Shown piece by piece: positions 45,701 to 57,464 of a stretch of 64,000 bases of DNA. Every line of letters begins with the position of its first letter. Position 1 is the stretch's first letter. Made by a program: the position numbers and the translations under genes. The stretch is from Chirona hameri (lineage: Eukaryota; Arthropoda; Thecostraca; Balanomorpha; Balanidae): positions 40,979 through 104,978 of the forward strand of contig JAXIVJ010002696.1 in assembly GCA_036785665.1 (NCBI GenBank). Reading direction: 5' to 3'. The notes beneath the pieces were generated by a model. The model searched no databases. It saw only the letters and a list, made by a program, of their open reading frames with translations, and had not been told where the DNA came from.

Positions 45701-48700
45701 TCTTATACATCATTGTTACGTCTTGTGTGCAAAAATGAAGAAATTTCGTCGTATTTGTTTTCGAGTTATAGGGAATTTAGTGACGTCACTACACACGAGT
45801 TTTACACCAAAATCAGCAAACTTTGCCAGGCCGTACAAATGCCACATTTGAAACAAAATGTAATACAAAAACGCCAACAGGTAGCAAATTGCAAGGGCTA
45901 CAAACTTGCTATCTCGATTTTTTTAACATTTTAGTTTTTTTATCCCCCAAAACAAAACTTAAAAAAAACTTTTTTGGGAAAATTATCACAAATTCAAAAT
46001 GTTCTAAAATATTTAAAAAACCGGAAGATTTGTCAGAGAACCGTACCTAGGCAACTACCATGCCAAATTTAAAACTGATATCTCTATTTTTGACTGACTT
46101 ATGACATCTAAAGTATGGGTAACTCATGACGTCATATTTTGAAATTGCGTTTTTTTATCTTCTATTGACCAGATACAGACAACTAAATGCCAGCACTGTA
46201 TTTCTGAGCGAAAACTGGTCCATAAACATGCCTTATTTTTAAATATTTATCAATTTCAAATTTTGACCTTCGGTGACCTGAACTTGACCTGAACTTGACA
46301 ATAACTTCACGTAAATTAATTCAGTTGGTAAAATGACTATCACTATCCAATTTTACGTGGCAAATAACCCATAAAACATGTGTTGCATGACTTTCGTAGA
46401 TATTTTGCGCATAGTGATTTTTTTTTGTGATTTGGCCTTAACCTTGACCTTTGCCAACAATCTCATTTTAGCCCATGCCCCCCCCCCACCCAAAAAAAAT
46501 ACTGGGGTATATTTCATAACGCGACTTACTGGGGGGGGGGGCTATTTTTTGCCCCTCGGATCTCTGGAACTACTGGACCGAATGTAAAAATTCAAACGGC
46601 ATTCGATAGCCCTGGGAAATTTGTCGAGGGAAACACAATATTGTTGACCTCGGGGTCAACGATAACGTCACAGGTCAGGTCAAGTGCAAAATGTTTGACC
46701 GTGTCAAAAGGTCTCGATGGATGGAATTGTCGCGCAAAATTGCGATATTAAACGCATAAGCAGTCAATAAATCGGTATGATTCGTGTGTTGACACTTCTA
46801 AGTACCTTTCTAAGCTGTTTATGACCTTGGGTCAGGTCAAGGTCATCCGAGGTCACGAGGTCAAACTGAAGATTACGGTCATTAGGCGTTATAACACATG
46901 TTTATGGGGTTGTTTTTCGTCCAGAACTCGAAAAATGACCTTAGAACATTGTTTGTTCCATATAAATCGAAGTAAGAAGCAAAAACGGAAATGCGTTTTT
47001 TATGCATAGTAATGCTGTGAGAGGTGGTCGATTTGTGTCATTTAAAGGTCATAAGTCAGGCATTTTTGAAGATATAGACTTCAAATTTGGTACACATATT
47101 CACCGAACACGTCTCGATCACATATATTCCGGTTTTGGGATAATTCTGATTTTTTTGTTGAACATTTTTTAAAAATGTATTTAGATTTCTCAAAAAATTT
47201 AATTAAACAAAAACCCAAAAATCCCAGATGGCAGTTTGATAGCCCGGTCTATTGTAAGTATTTGGATGTAAGACAATTGAGTTTATCTCAAACATTTTTG
47301 ACAGCGTTTTCCGCAAACCATTATTTTGCAACCAAACCCGAAGAACATGACGTCACTCTGACGGCATTCCCGGTTGACCTATCATAACCTCATATTTTTC
47401 CTTTTGCCAACATGTGTAGAATGATGTGAGAGAAGGTACTGCAAGTTTGGTGACGATACTGTTGTTCGTTTAGGAGTTATTGCTAAATAACGGGAGGGGG
47501 GGGGGGGAATAGCCCCCCCCCCCCCAGTAACTCGCGGGTTAACGGGGCCGAAAAAGTCTATAAGCCGGACTACCGTGTGGACGGGAACCCCCCCCCCCCC
47601 CACGGAGCACCTGACACGCAGCGCCGCGACAAGAGGCGGAGACGCGGCCCGGCGCGGGGGAGGGGACGAGGAGGGGTGCCGGCGCCGCTGCCAGCGGTCA
47701 TGGCTCGCTCGCGCTAGCCCCGCGCGGCGGAAGTCGCGGCGGGCGGTGTGTCGGCAAGGCACAGCCCTCGGCCAGGGTTAGCGCGGGCCGCCGCCGCGCC
47801 GCACTGCCAGCCGTCTTCTGTTTGTCGGCGGGGTCGGGGGCGGCGTCAGGGATTGAGACTCGGGGCGCAGTTGGACCGCAGCAGTAATGCTGTCGTTTTT
47901 GTGTCATTCACGGGTTCTGGGCGTAGGAAGTGCGATCAGAATGGCACTTAAAATTTGTCGCTTGATGCCTGAAATATGTCGCTCACGGTCGTGACCGAGT
48001 TACTGCAAAATAGACCCCTGACCAAGCGACTCAGTCTCATGGGCGGGCGTCTTGTGCTGGGACTCGCTGTCAAGTTTCTGAAATATCACAATATTGTCCT
48101 TTTTTTTACTGACTGCTAGTATGAGCTCTGTAGCTGCCCACCATTCAATCTAGTCCGCCCCTGACCTGTGTGCGGCACCTGACCGAAGACCCCGTTCCCC
48201 GTCCGACAGGGAAGCTCTACTTCGACTCCGTCTCGTTCCTGGTGTGCGAGATCAACACAGTGCTGTCAGCCCAGTCGGCGGCGCTGGCGGCGTCCGCGCC
48301 CGGGCCCGGCGGCGACCCTGACCCCGCCGCCTCTCCCTCCGACCTGCTGCCGCTTCTGCGGCTCCAGCTGCTGCTGCAGCGGCTGCTGGCCGCCGCGCTG
48401 CACCAGATGACCCTCTGGGTGACGTCACGCAGTCAGCTGCTGCTGGCCCAGTGGCAGACGTCGGCGTATTTCCTCATCACCATGGCCGACCTGCCACGCT
48501 GTATCCAGCTGGTGGATTCTCTGCAGGTAAGGCGCTGGGTGCTGGGTGCTGGGACGGATGCTGTAGCCACGCGGCGGTGGTGGGCGAGCGGCGGCCTGCT
48601 GGCACGGTCTTCCCCCTCCCGTCCACAGGCGGATTCAATGGTCCATAATTTATGTATGATTTACCTTTTGACCGATCGGAAGCGCTTGGTTATATATTCA

Positions 48701-51700
48701 GCTTTTGACTTCTTTTTTTAAAAATAAATATTTTAACCTATCCCATTGTATACACAAACACTTGTATTTGAGGAGACATTCCCTCAAAAACACAGCACTT
48801 AAAACACAAACACATCAAAGATCACGTCTGGCACGACACCCCACACTAACATATCGCACATTGTATAAAATAATCAACCGTCATATCCAGATTACCGCAC
48901 CTGGACTGCAGTAATAATTATAGCTGAAGCTGTAGGGCGACAGATACAAATGGCTTCCATGCCTCTTTCAAATTATCCACTCTGTCATTCCGTATCGCAA
49001 CACACTTTTCAATATCAAACATTCTGCTAAGGTAACTCCTAAATCCTTCGAAGTCGACGTTACTGTCGTGAAATTTTTGACTGACGATAAACTGTTTGGC
49101 ATACAATATAATTACGTTAAGTGACACCGGTCCACGAACACAGCCGAACAGCACCGCTATGCTACCGACTTGAAAATGAAATATGCTTCGTAGCGTCCTA
49201 TTAAGAGCGTCAGAAACCTTATTCCAAAACATAATCAACTGTGGGCATAACACAAAATAGTGCTGCAAATTATCAATTTCGCCACAGTCTTCTCAAAATG
49301 GGTCTGCTACAGCTTGCCTAGTGAATCAAAACCGCTTTGTGGTAAAATATCTGTGAGTTATCCTGTACTGGAGGCTCTGAAGACGAGTTGATTTTGTTAC
49401 TTTGAATGGTAAGCTATATATTGTCTGTCAACAGTCACCAAAATCGATCCCGTCAGCTACCCATCGGTGCTGCGCAGTAGGTGCTGCGCAGTAGGCGTCA
49501 AAACCGACCGTTGTAATGTGTAGAAATGTCGCGTTCTTAGGATGTCTAGTGCAACTACTTTATTGTGATAGTATATCTGAACCGATGAAGCCTTCTCCTC
49601 TGCAGCCAATGTTGCGCTACCAGCCGCCAAGGCTTTCCATCGTGGGGGAATAGCTCGACACCATCCAATGTACGTTAATGAGTCAACGTGCCGGGGCTGG
49701 TACCTGCTCATAAACTCCTGATATATTAACACTCGCCCGTTGTCATCCACAAATTCGTCGATAAAGCTTATCCCCTGTTCAGCGAGCCCACTATGACACA
49801 CGGGTTTTCCTCCGACCCGAATCGCCTCATTATTCCAGATTAGCTGTAAACGCACCTCTTTACTACTACTAGGTTCCTTTCTCGGAACAATCTCTCTGTA
49901 CCAAGCCAGCATTTCCTTGTAAAAAGGCGCCAAATTCAATCTTTTAACCCAACAATCGCTGTAATGGGACCTCAAAACATCATTAAATGCGGTGGCTTTT
50001 AATTCTTTTGACTTGGGGTAGTGTGGCTTGCCTCCTTGTCTACGGGCCCAGCCATGTCCCATGTCTTGCCTATAGTGTGCTCTGTGCTTCTTTACCGTGT
50101 GCGGGCTCGTGTTGACCGCCGCCTGGCTGTTGCGATGTGCCGCCAGCCGTGCCCGCCACTTGACAGCGTCTCTGAGCCGGGACCGGAGCTGGAGGCGGCT
50201 CTGTGCTTCTTTACCGTGTGCGGGCTCGTGTTGACCGCCGCCTGGCTGTTGCGATGTGCCGCCAGCCGTGCCCGCCACTTGACAGTGTCTCCGAGCCGAG
50301 ACCGGAGCTGGAGGCGGCTCTGAGCTTCTTTACCGTGTGCGGGCTCGTGTTGACCGCCGCCTGGCTGTTGCGATGTGCCGCCAGCCGTGTCCGCCACTTG
50401 ACAGTGTCTCTGAGCCGGGACCGAAGCTGGAGGCGGCTCTGAGCTTCTTTACCGTGTGCGGGCTCGTGTTGACCGCCGCCTGGCTGTTGCGATGTGCCGC
50501 CAGCCGTGCCCGCCACTTGACAGTGTCTCCGAGCCGAGACCGGAGCTGGAGGCGGCTCTGAGCTTCTTTACCGTGTGCGGGCTCGTGTTGACCGCCGCCT
50601 GGCTGTTGCGATGTGCCGCCAGCCGTGCCCGCCACTTGACAGTGTCTCCGAGCCGAGACCGGAGCTGGAGGCGGCTCTGTGCTTCTTTACCGTGTGCGGG
50701 CTCGTGTTGACCGCCGCCTGGCTGTTGCGATGTGACGCCAGCCGTGCCCGCCACTTGACAGTGTCTCCGAGCCGAGACCGGAGCTGGAGGCGGCTCTGAG
50801 CTTCTTTACCGTGTGCGGGCTCGTGTTGACCGCCGCCTGGCTGTTGCGATGTGCCGCCAGCCGTGCCCGCCACTTGACAGTGTCTCCGAGCCGAGACCGG
50901 AGCTGGAGGCGGCTCTGAGCGCACGGACCCAGAGCGGACGCTGGCTCGACCGGGCCGTCCTACAGCTGCAGGTATGGAGGACACCAACAGCCGACGGATC
51001 TGTAGCTCGTATCTGCTGGCATCAGTGTACCGGGAAATCGTTTCGCGTACCACGCTACGCTACCGCGGTACTACGCTACCGCGGTACTACGCTACCGCGG
51101 TACTACGCTACCGCGGTACTACGCTACCGCGGTACTACGCTACCGCGGTACTACGCTACCGCGGTACTACGCTACCGCGGTACTACGCTACCGCGGTACT
51201 ACGCTACCGCGGTACTACGCTACCGCGGTACTACGCTACCGCGGTACTACGCTACCGCGGTACTACGCTACCGCGGTACTACGCTGCCGCGGTACTACGC
51301 TACCGCGGTACTACGCTACCGCGGTACTACGCTACCGCGGTACTACGCTACCGCGGTACTACGCTACCGCGGTACTACGCTACCGCGGTACTACGCTACC
51401 GCGGTACTACGCTACCGCGGTACTACGCTACCGCGGTACTACGCTACCGCGGTACTACGCTACCGCGGTACTACGCTACCGCGGTACTACGCTACCGCGG
51501 TACTACGCTACCGCGGTACTACGCTACCGCGGTACTACGCTACCGCGGTACTACGCTACCGCGGTACTACGCTACCGCGGTACTACGCTACCGCGGTACT
51601 ACGCTACCGCGGTACTACGCTACCGCGGTACTACGCTACCGCGGTACTACGCTACCGCGGTACACGCGTACCAGTGTACAACGCCAGGGTCTTTGGCGAA

Positions 51701-54700
51701 ATTATTCACGCACAGGATTGAAAAGTTTCGCTATGTTCTGCTTGCTCTCATGTTGTACTGGTTTCATTTTCGATTACATTGCATGGTGTGCAATACCCGG
51801 CACTAGCATTCGAGGTTTAGTTCAATCAGTTGCCAATTGGTGGAAGCACCGTCGCAGTGTTTCACGAAAATAAAACTCACAAAGTATTAGCTATTTGGTT
51901 TTCAACTTAGGTAAATGATGTTAATTTTTATAAGATGTTCCTTACTCATTGCGTTCGAGTGTTATTCGTCCTTAACCCGCGAGTTACTGGGTTACTGGGG
52001 TACTTTCCATAACACGACTTACGAGGGGGGGGGGGGGGGGGCTATTTCACCCCCCCTCGGATCTCCGGAACTACTTGACCGATTTTAACAATTCAAACGG
52101 CATTCGATAACCCTGGAAAATTGATCGAGGGAACCCTATTATTGTTGACCTCGGGGTCACCGATGACGTCACAGGTCACGTCAAAGACAAAATGTTTGAC
52201 CGTGTCACAGAGGTCTCGATGGATGGAATTGTCGCGCAAAATTGCGATATTAAACGCATAAGCAGTCAATAAATCGGTAAGATTCGTGTGTCTGACACTT
52301 CTAAGTACTATTCTAAGCTGTTTATGACCTTGGGTCAGGTGAAGGTCATCCGAGGTCACGAGGTTAAACTGAAGATTACGGTCATTAGGCGTTGTAACAC
52401 ATATTTATGGGTTTATGTTTCGTCTAGAACGCGAAAAATGACCTTAGAACATTGCTTGTTCCATAGAAATAGAAGTCAAAAGGAAAAACTGAAATTACTT
52501 TTTATGCATGCTAATGCTGTAAGGTGGTTGATTTTTGTCTTTGAAAGGTCATAAGTCAGTCATTTTTGAAGATATCTACTTCAAATTTGGTACACATATT
52601 CACCGGCCCCGTCTCGATCACATATATTCCGGTTTTTCGATAATTCTGATTTTTGTGTGAAAATTTTGTTGAAAAAAAATGTATTTGGATTTCTCAAAAT
52701 TTTGATTTTCAATCAAACTCGAAAATCCGAGATAGCAGTTTGGTAGCCTTGTCTATTCTCAGTCATTTGATATATGACAATTTAATTTGTCTTGCAAATT
52801 GTACTTTTGACAGCGTTTTCCGCAAACCCCTATTTTCAACAAAAAACGCAGAACATGACGTCACTCGGACGTCATTCCCGGTTGACCTATCATAATCTCA
52901 TCTTTTTCCTTTAGCCAACATGTGTAAAATTGATGTGAGAGAGGGTACTGAAAGTTGAGTGACATTACTAGTGTTAGTTTAGTAGATATTGCAAAATAAC
53001 AGGGGGGGAAATACCCCCCCCCCCCCCCCCACCCACCAGTAATTCGCGGGTTAATTGACGAAACCATTGTTTACGCTAATACAAGAACCAGCTAACATCT
53101 ACGTTCAGTTGTAAGCGAAGCGTTATAGTAGCCTTGAGCGAAGCATTGCATGCAATCAGCCTGTCAAAGCGACCACGGTATCGAAGGTGGAGGGCTCAAA
53201 TTTAGTTGGTATGGTAATAGAAGTGTCTTCTCTGAGGAGGCAAAGAACATTTTTGATATAATCCTTACTTTTTAAGATATGTTTGGTATTGCGCCGCCGT
53301 TCACCCTAAATGAGTCGATTTCCCGAGATTTAACATTGGAAATAAGCCAATAATTGTATCTTAGAATGTCTCAAGCTGCGTCGGCTTGGTGTCAGGCCAT
53401 GGTAGTATTGATCTACCCATCGTTTAAGACGGCTGCTTTGGTTCGACTCCTCGTGTCTCGTAAGTTGAATAACGGCATCTACTCACTGATTAAATGTCGT
53501 AGAATGTGATAGTCGTGGCAGTTTGTGGTGAGCAGTATTGTTAGCATTGACACAGTGTGTATTTTATTTATGCTGCACAGTGCACATATATGCACATCGC
53601 ATACGAGCACTGACCGAGAGTGGCGGTGCCCTTATGCCTTGCCCCAATGATTTTGCTGCTGCTGAGTTGTTGGCCAGCGCCGATTTTCGGCTCGTTCACC
53701 GTCTGTCCGTCGGCAGGGCTGCCGGACGGCCAACCTGTCCTCTGTTTCGGAGGCCTGCCGCCGCACGGCGCTGCAGTCGCTGGCCAGCCTGGTGCCGGGT
53801 AAGGCGTACTGGCGTCGGCCCGCCATCATCACCTCGCAGCCCAGCGACTACGTAAGACCGTTCATAGGTGAGGCCCAGGGCTCTATGCTACTATGACTAT
53901 GGAACCGTGGCTATGACTATGCGACTTTAGCTATGACTATGCGACTTTAGCTATGACTATGCGACTTTAGCTATGACTATGCGACTTCAGCTATGACTAT
54001 GCGACTTTAGCTATGACTATGCTACTTTAGCTATGACTATGTGACTTAAGCTATGACTATGCGACTTAAGCTATGACTATGCGACTTTAGCTATGACTAT
54101 GCGACTTTAGCTATGACTATGCGACTTTAGCTATGACTATGCGACTTTAGCTATGACTATGCGACTTTAGCTATGACTATGCGACTTTAGCTATGACTAT
54201 GCGACTTTAGCTATGACTATGCGACTTTAGCTATGACTATGCGACTTTAGCTATGACTATGCGACTTTAGCTATGACTGTAACGATCCTGCGTGTATTGT
54301 ATCACCAGCCAGACTCCCACTGCGACCTTGTACAGCGGCCGATGTCACTGCGGCCGGTCACGTTCATATACCCGTGCCCCGGCGGGCGGCGGTCGGCGGG
54401 CGGCGGCGGCGCGGCACAATCCGTAGCGCACGCGGGGCTCCAGCGCGGCTCACATACGTGTGCCCCTAGCCAGGTCACTACAGATCACTACACAACTATG
54501 CGACTTCAGCTATGCGACTTCAGCTATGACTATGCGACTTTAGCTATGACTATGCGACTTTAGCTATGACTATGCGACTTTAGCTATGACTATGCGACTT
54601 CAGCTATGACTATGCGACTTTAGCTATGACTATGCGACTTTAGCTATGACTATGCGACTTTAGCTATGACTATGCGACTTTAGCTATGACTATGCGACTT

Positions 54701-57464
54701 CAGCTATGACTATGCGACTTTAGCTATGACTATGCGACTTTAGCTATGACTATGCGACTTCAGCTATGACTATGCGACTTTAGCTATGACTATGCGACTT
54801 TAGCTATGACTATGCGACTTCAGCTATGACTATGCGACTTTAGCTATGACTATGCGACTTTAGCTATGACTATGCGACTTTAGCTATGACTATGCGACTT
54901 TAGCTATGACTATGCGACTTTAGCTATGACTATGCGACTTTAGCTATGACTATGCGACTTTAGCTATGACTATGCGACTTTAGCTATGACTATGCGACTT
55001 TAGCTATGACTATGCGACTTTAGCTATGACTATGCGACTTCAGCTATGACTATGCGACTTTAGCTATGACTATGCGACTTTAGCTATGACTATGCGACTT
55101 TAGCTATGACTATGCGACTTTAGCTATGACTATGCGACTTCAGCTATGCGACTTCAGCTATGACTATGCGACTTCAGCTATGACTATGCGACTTCAGCTA
55201 TGACTATGCGACTTCAGCTATGACTATGCGACTTTAGCTATGACTATGCGACTTTAGCTATGACTATGCGACTTCAGCTATGACTATGCGACTTTAGCTA
55301 TGACTATGCGACTTTAGCTATGACTATGCGACTTTAGCTATGACTATGCGACTTTAGCTATGACTATGCGACTTCAGCTATGCGACTTCAGCTATGACTA
55401 TGCGACTTCAGCTATGACTATGCGACTTCAGCTATGACTATGCGACTTTAGCTATGACTATGCGACTTTAGCTATGACTATGCGACTTTAGCTATGACTA
55501 TGCGACTTCAGCTATGACTATGCGACTTTAGCTATGACTATGCGACTTTAGCTATGACTATGCGACTTTAGCTATGACTATGCGACTTTAGCTATGACTA
55601 TGCGACTTTAGCTATGACTATGCGACTTCAGCTATGACTATGCGACTTTAGCTATGACTATGCGACTTTAGCTATGACTATGCGACTTTAGCTATGACTA
55701 TGCGACTTTAGCTATGACTATGCGACTTTAGCTATGACTATGCGACTTTAGCTATGACTATGCGACTTTAGCTATGACTATGCGACTTTAGCTATGACTA
55801 TGCGACTTTAGCTATGACTATGCGACTAGCTATGACTATGCGACTTCAGCTATGACTATGCGGCTACGTTCGCCCGCTGATGGCGATGACCTGGTTGCCT
55901 GTGCAGTTTGCGGCGGAGCGACAGGTGGATCGTGGGAGAAGTGCGGGATCGCGGGATCGCGGGATCGCGGGATCGCGGGAGAAGTGGACAGGTGCCGGGT
56001 GACTGACGGGCGCGGTGTTAATGTGCTCTCTGCTGGGTACTGTGTCCACCGATATATGTCTGCAGAGGGCTGACAGAGGAGCAAGGCCATAGATACTAGG
56101 TAGAACCGTCCCGCTGCGCAGGTATCTGCCATGACGTCACCGAGGGCATACTTATATCCGGCATAGCAAGCTAAATATATGAAACACTATTGCGCAAGTG
56201 ACATACATGTAAAGTACATCATCAATAATGTATGCTAGACAGTATCAAGTATCATATTAATGACAAGGAAACTCACGGATCCAAAAAGTAATGCCCCCGG
56301 TGACGTCATTAGCGGCGATTATTGAACAGCTTATAGGCATTGGGATAACACCGCCCTGACAGAGGATAAGCCCTACACAGCCATCTACCTAATACGATAC
56401 GATGAGCGGGATCCTCTCTAAGCCCTGCGACACCGAGTCCAGTGCTGCAAGGCTTAGAGGGATATCGGTCATCGTAAGCACTGTGCACTTCCCACTCTGT
56501 CAGGAAGTTATTTGTCTTGCTTGTCAGGTACCGCTGGTGTGATTTGGGGACGCCGGTGCTTCATCCGATGCTGGCTGGATGTTACTGGGGTTGTTACTGG
56601 ATGTTACTGGGGTTGTTACTGGATGTTACTGGGGTTGTTACTGGATGTTACTGGGGTTGTGTGTTCCAGAGGCGCGCGCCAGACGCGGTAAACACCACGT
56701 GCTTCTGATGCGGTATCGAGGGATGTAAGTTGTAACCTGTTGTGATTGCAGGTGAGGTTCTGGAGGAGGTGCTGACGGTGGTCTCCCGGCTCGGAGCTCC
56801 GCTGCAGCTCACCGTCGGAGCGCTCGTGGTGAAGGTGGCCTGCTGCAGCTGGATGGAGCATATCAGGCAGAAAAATATCAAGTTCAGGTAAGCAAGTACC
56901 ACTGTTGTGCAACAGCGCTGCCATAGTTTGATTAGCACCAGTATCTTAGTTGCATCAACACTTAATACCTTAACTAGGTTGGAACACAAATGTGTCCTGC
57001 TTTACCTTCCGCACAACAGAGGAAGGACGTCACGCTGCGAAACCCCGTGCAAAATCCATTTTTCCGAACTCATTGCAGCTCTTTCGTCTCGGTCCCTCAG
57101 TTCTGCGGGCGCCCGCCAACTCTCGCGTGACGTTGCTGCGCTGCGGTCCTGGCTGCGGCACCACCCGCACCTCTCTGCCGAGGCGCGCGGCCACGCCCTT
57201 GCCGTTGACGCTCTGCGAGAATTAGAGGGCGTCACCCAGCTGCTGCAGCGACAGCCGCGCGAGCCGCGCCCGAACCAGGTGGCGCCGGCAGCCGAGCGGC
57301 AGCCGCGGGGTTCAGCAGGGTCGCTGCACTCTGATGATATCCCACCGGAGATGTACGTCCGGCAGCGGGACGCCTGGCTGCGGCTGCGGCTGCACCGCGA
57401 AGACGCGCCCGCCGCGCTGCTGCAGCGTATGCTCGTCTGCCGCTGCTGTATGTGGCCCCACTGA
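41678..57464 (+). CDS. CCDC142: CCDC142-like coiled-coil protein (8 coding exons)
   Basis: Exons 41678-42703, 43085-43277, 43809-43976, 48210-48526, 50861-50971, 53717-53867, 56752-56887 and 57101-57464 sum to 2466 nt, that is 821 residues and a stop, with consistent phases throughout. I recognise the family from an ordered series: ELTAFRAYSR and the conserved Leu/Arg-rich helices, LVALYRDAVWRSACGRLQ, LSSVSEACRRTALQSLASLV followed by PGKAYWRR, GEVLEEVLTVV, and a C-terminus with MYVRQRDAWLRLRLHRE. Length is near the vertebrate protein of about 750. The function of CCDC142 is not established. No signal peptide or membrane segment is seen. Exon 5 and the stop codon lie inside tandem arrays. Confidence 0.78.
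43085..43277 (+). CDS. CCDC142: CCDC142-like exon 2
   Basis: The acceptor is TTTGTCAG|G and the donor is CTCACCG|GTGAGT. It encodes GRLTSCGRRQLVALYRDAVW to LDETLARLT. The last 25 bp and the donor are repeated twice more in the intron. Confidence 0.82.
43253..43652. repeat. 132-137-bp array copying the exon-2 donor
   Basis: GACGAGACGCTCGCCAGGCT followed by (A/T)CCG|GTGAGT starts at 43253 (the exon itself), 43390 and 43522. The two extra copies give two decoy donors 135 and 270 bp downstream. Confidence 0.88.
43809..43976 (+). CDS. CCDC142: CCDC142-like exon 3
   Basis: The acceptor is CCTCTCCAG|A and the donor is AGTGCG|GTAAGT. It encodes EKLTELGLPLESLSARLRLP to GGQQCTKC. Confidence 0.82.
43977..45234. 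other. CCDC142 intron 3, left part
   Basis: GATCCAATAAC and GTTATTGGATC form a hairpin at 44717-44743. AAACGAAGAAACC-type sequence near 44440 recurs near 45550. No gene is seen. Confidence 0.5.
45235..45362. repeat. long foldback hairpin
   Basis: Arms 45235-45289 and 45305-45362 are complementary over about 55 bp, including TTCAGACAAATTATTGCAC, with a 15-nt GC-rich loop. Few mismatches, mainly near the base. Confidence 0.88.
45597..47542. mobile_element. composite TTAA/poly-G element in CCDC142 intron 3
   Basis: It begins TTAACCCGCCATTGACGGGG and ends CAGTAACTCGCGGGTTAA. The right half, from about 46500, matches the elements at 51972 and 61164. The left half resembles the right end of the same family in inverted orientation, so two copies seem joined head to head. 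No transposase is seen. Confidence 0.72.
47543..48209. other. CCDC142 intron 3, right part
   Basis: GC-rich up to 47880 with C runs. Open frames here are compositional and have no recognised domain. Confidence 0.4.
48210..48526 (+). CDS. CCDC142: CCDC142-like exon 4
   Basis: The acceptor is GTCCGACAG|G and the donor is CTGCAG|GTAAGG. It encodes GKLYFDSVSFLVCEINTVL to ADLPRCIQLVDSLQ. Confidence 0.82.
48915..50062 (-). pseudogene. L1/Tx1-like LINE 3' fragment
   Basis: The - strand reads WVKRLNLAPFYKEMLAWYR, LIWNNEAIRVGGKPV, GISFIDEFVDDNGRVLIYQE, then stops and frame changes near 49260-49460, then QHYFVLCPQLIMFWNKVSDAL and SLNVIILYAKQFIVSQKF. This is the post-RT region and zinc-knuckle tail of an L1/Tx1-type element. 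It lies antisense in CCDC142 intron 4 and adjoins the 119-bp array. Confidence 0.75.
50086..50918. repeat. 119-bp array, seven copies, containing the exon-5 start
   Basis: Units start at 50086, 50205, 50324, 50443, 50562, 50681 and 50800. The last copy supplies the acceptor and the first 19 codons of exon 5. Each earlier copy carries the same acceptor and exon start, but not the donor. Confidence 0.92.
50861..50971 (+). CDS. CCDC142: CCDC142-like exon 5, partly inside a 119-bp array
   Basis: The donor is CTGCAG|GTATGG. Of the AGs in the last array copy, only GTGCCGCCAG|CCG at 50860 gives phase 0 to match exon 4. It encodes PCPPLDSVSEPRPELEAAL and then SARTQSGRWLDRAVLQLQ, the latter outside the array. 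The acceptor is inferred and could be elsewhere. Confidence 0.62.
51049..51664. repeat. 16-bp array of TACCGCGGTACTACGC
   Basis: About 38 nearly identical copies in CCDC142 intron 5, 80 bp after the exon-5 donor. The unit contains the 10-bp palindrome TACCGCGGTA. The open reading frames are a by-product of period 48. Confidence 0.96.
51665..51971. other. CCDC142 intron 5 spacer
   Basis: AT-balanced sequence, nothing recognised. Confidence 0.4.
51972..53054. mobile_element. piggyBac-like MITE with poly-G TIRs
   Basis: The ends are TTAACCCGCGAGTTACTGG and CCAGTAATTCGCGGGTTAA. G runs lie just inside both ends (52024-52040 and the C run at 53012-53029). It is 1083 bp long. The same body, including GGTCAAGGTCATCCGAGGTC-like sequence, recurs at 46500-47542 and 61164-62153. 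Confidence 0.85.
53055..53716. other. CCDC142 intron 5, right part
   Basis: No repeat or RNA gene is recognised. Confidence 0.4.
53717..53867 (+). CDS. CCDC142: CCDC142-like exon 6
   Basis: The acceptor is CGTCGGCAG|G and the donor is TTCATAG|GTGAGG. It encodes GCRTANLSSVSEACRRTALQ, then SLASLVPGKAYWRRP to SDYVRPFI, the best family match in the gene. Confidence 0.82.
53893..54279. repeat. 20-bp array, block 1
   Basis: About 19 copies of CTATGACTATGCGACTTTAG, starting 26 bp after the exon-6 donor. Confidence 0.95.
54280..54496. other. unique GC-rich segment within the 20-bp array
   Basis: This 217-bp non-repeat stretch interrupts the array and includes GGCGGGCGGCGG-type sequence. It could be an insertion or a remnant of the original intron. 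No TSD was found. Confidence 0.6.
54497..55860. repeat. 20-bp array, block 2
   Basis: About 67 copies of the unit in block 1. CTTTAG and CTTCAG variants alternate in blocks, and a shortened CAGCTATGCGACTT copy marks 54510, 55143 and 55376, suggesting higher-order duplication. Confidence 0.95.
55944..55982. repeat. GGGATCGC 9-bp repeat
   Basis: Four copies of GCGGGATC. Confidence 0.85.
55983..56572. other. CCDC142 intron 6 spacer
   Basis: The GGTAGAACCGTC motif near 56100, followed by TGACGTCA, is a further fragment of the dispersed repeat at 26184. No gene is seen. Confidence 0.5.
56573..56662. repeat. 22-bp repeat TGGATGTTACTGGGGTTGTTAC
   Basis: Four copies, the last one partial, in CCDC142 intron 6. 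Confidence 0.9.
56752..56887 (+). CDS. CCDC142: CCDC142-like exon 7
   Basis: The acceptor is GATTGCAG|G and the donor is TTCAG|GTAAGC. It encodes GEVLEEVLTVVSRLGAPLQL to WMEHIRQKNIKF. Confidence 0.83.
57101..57464 (+). CDS. CCDC142: CCDC142-like last exon
   Basis: The acceptor is GTCCCTCAG|T. It encodes SAGARQLSRDVAALRSWLRH to MYVRQRDAWLRLRLHRED and ends CMWPH-TGA. The last codons and the stop are the first copy of the 41-bp array that fills the 3' region. Confidence 0.83.

Noticed and set aside
47382..47762. Arg/Pro-rich 126-codon - frame
   Set aside because: GC-rich intron sequence with C runs and no domain.
51049..51664. CRISPR array
   Set aside because: There are no spacers and the genome is eukaryotic. 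All tandem arrays here are direct minisatellites.
50813..51873. TTLPRYYATAVLRYRG repeat frames of about 300 codons
   Set aside because: By-product of the 16-bp array. The exon-5 donor at 50971 ends the coding part before it.
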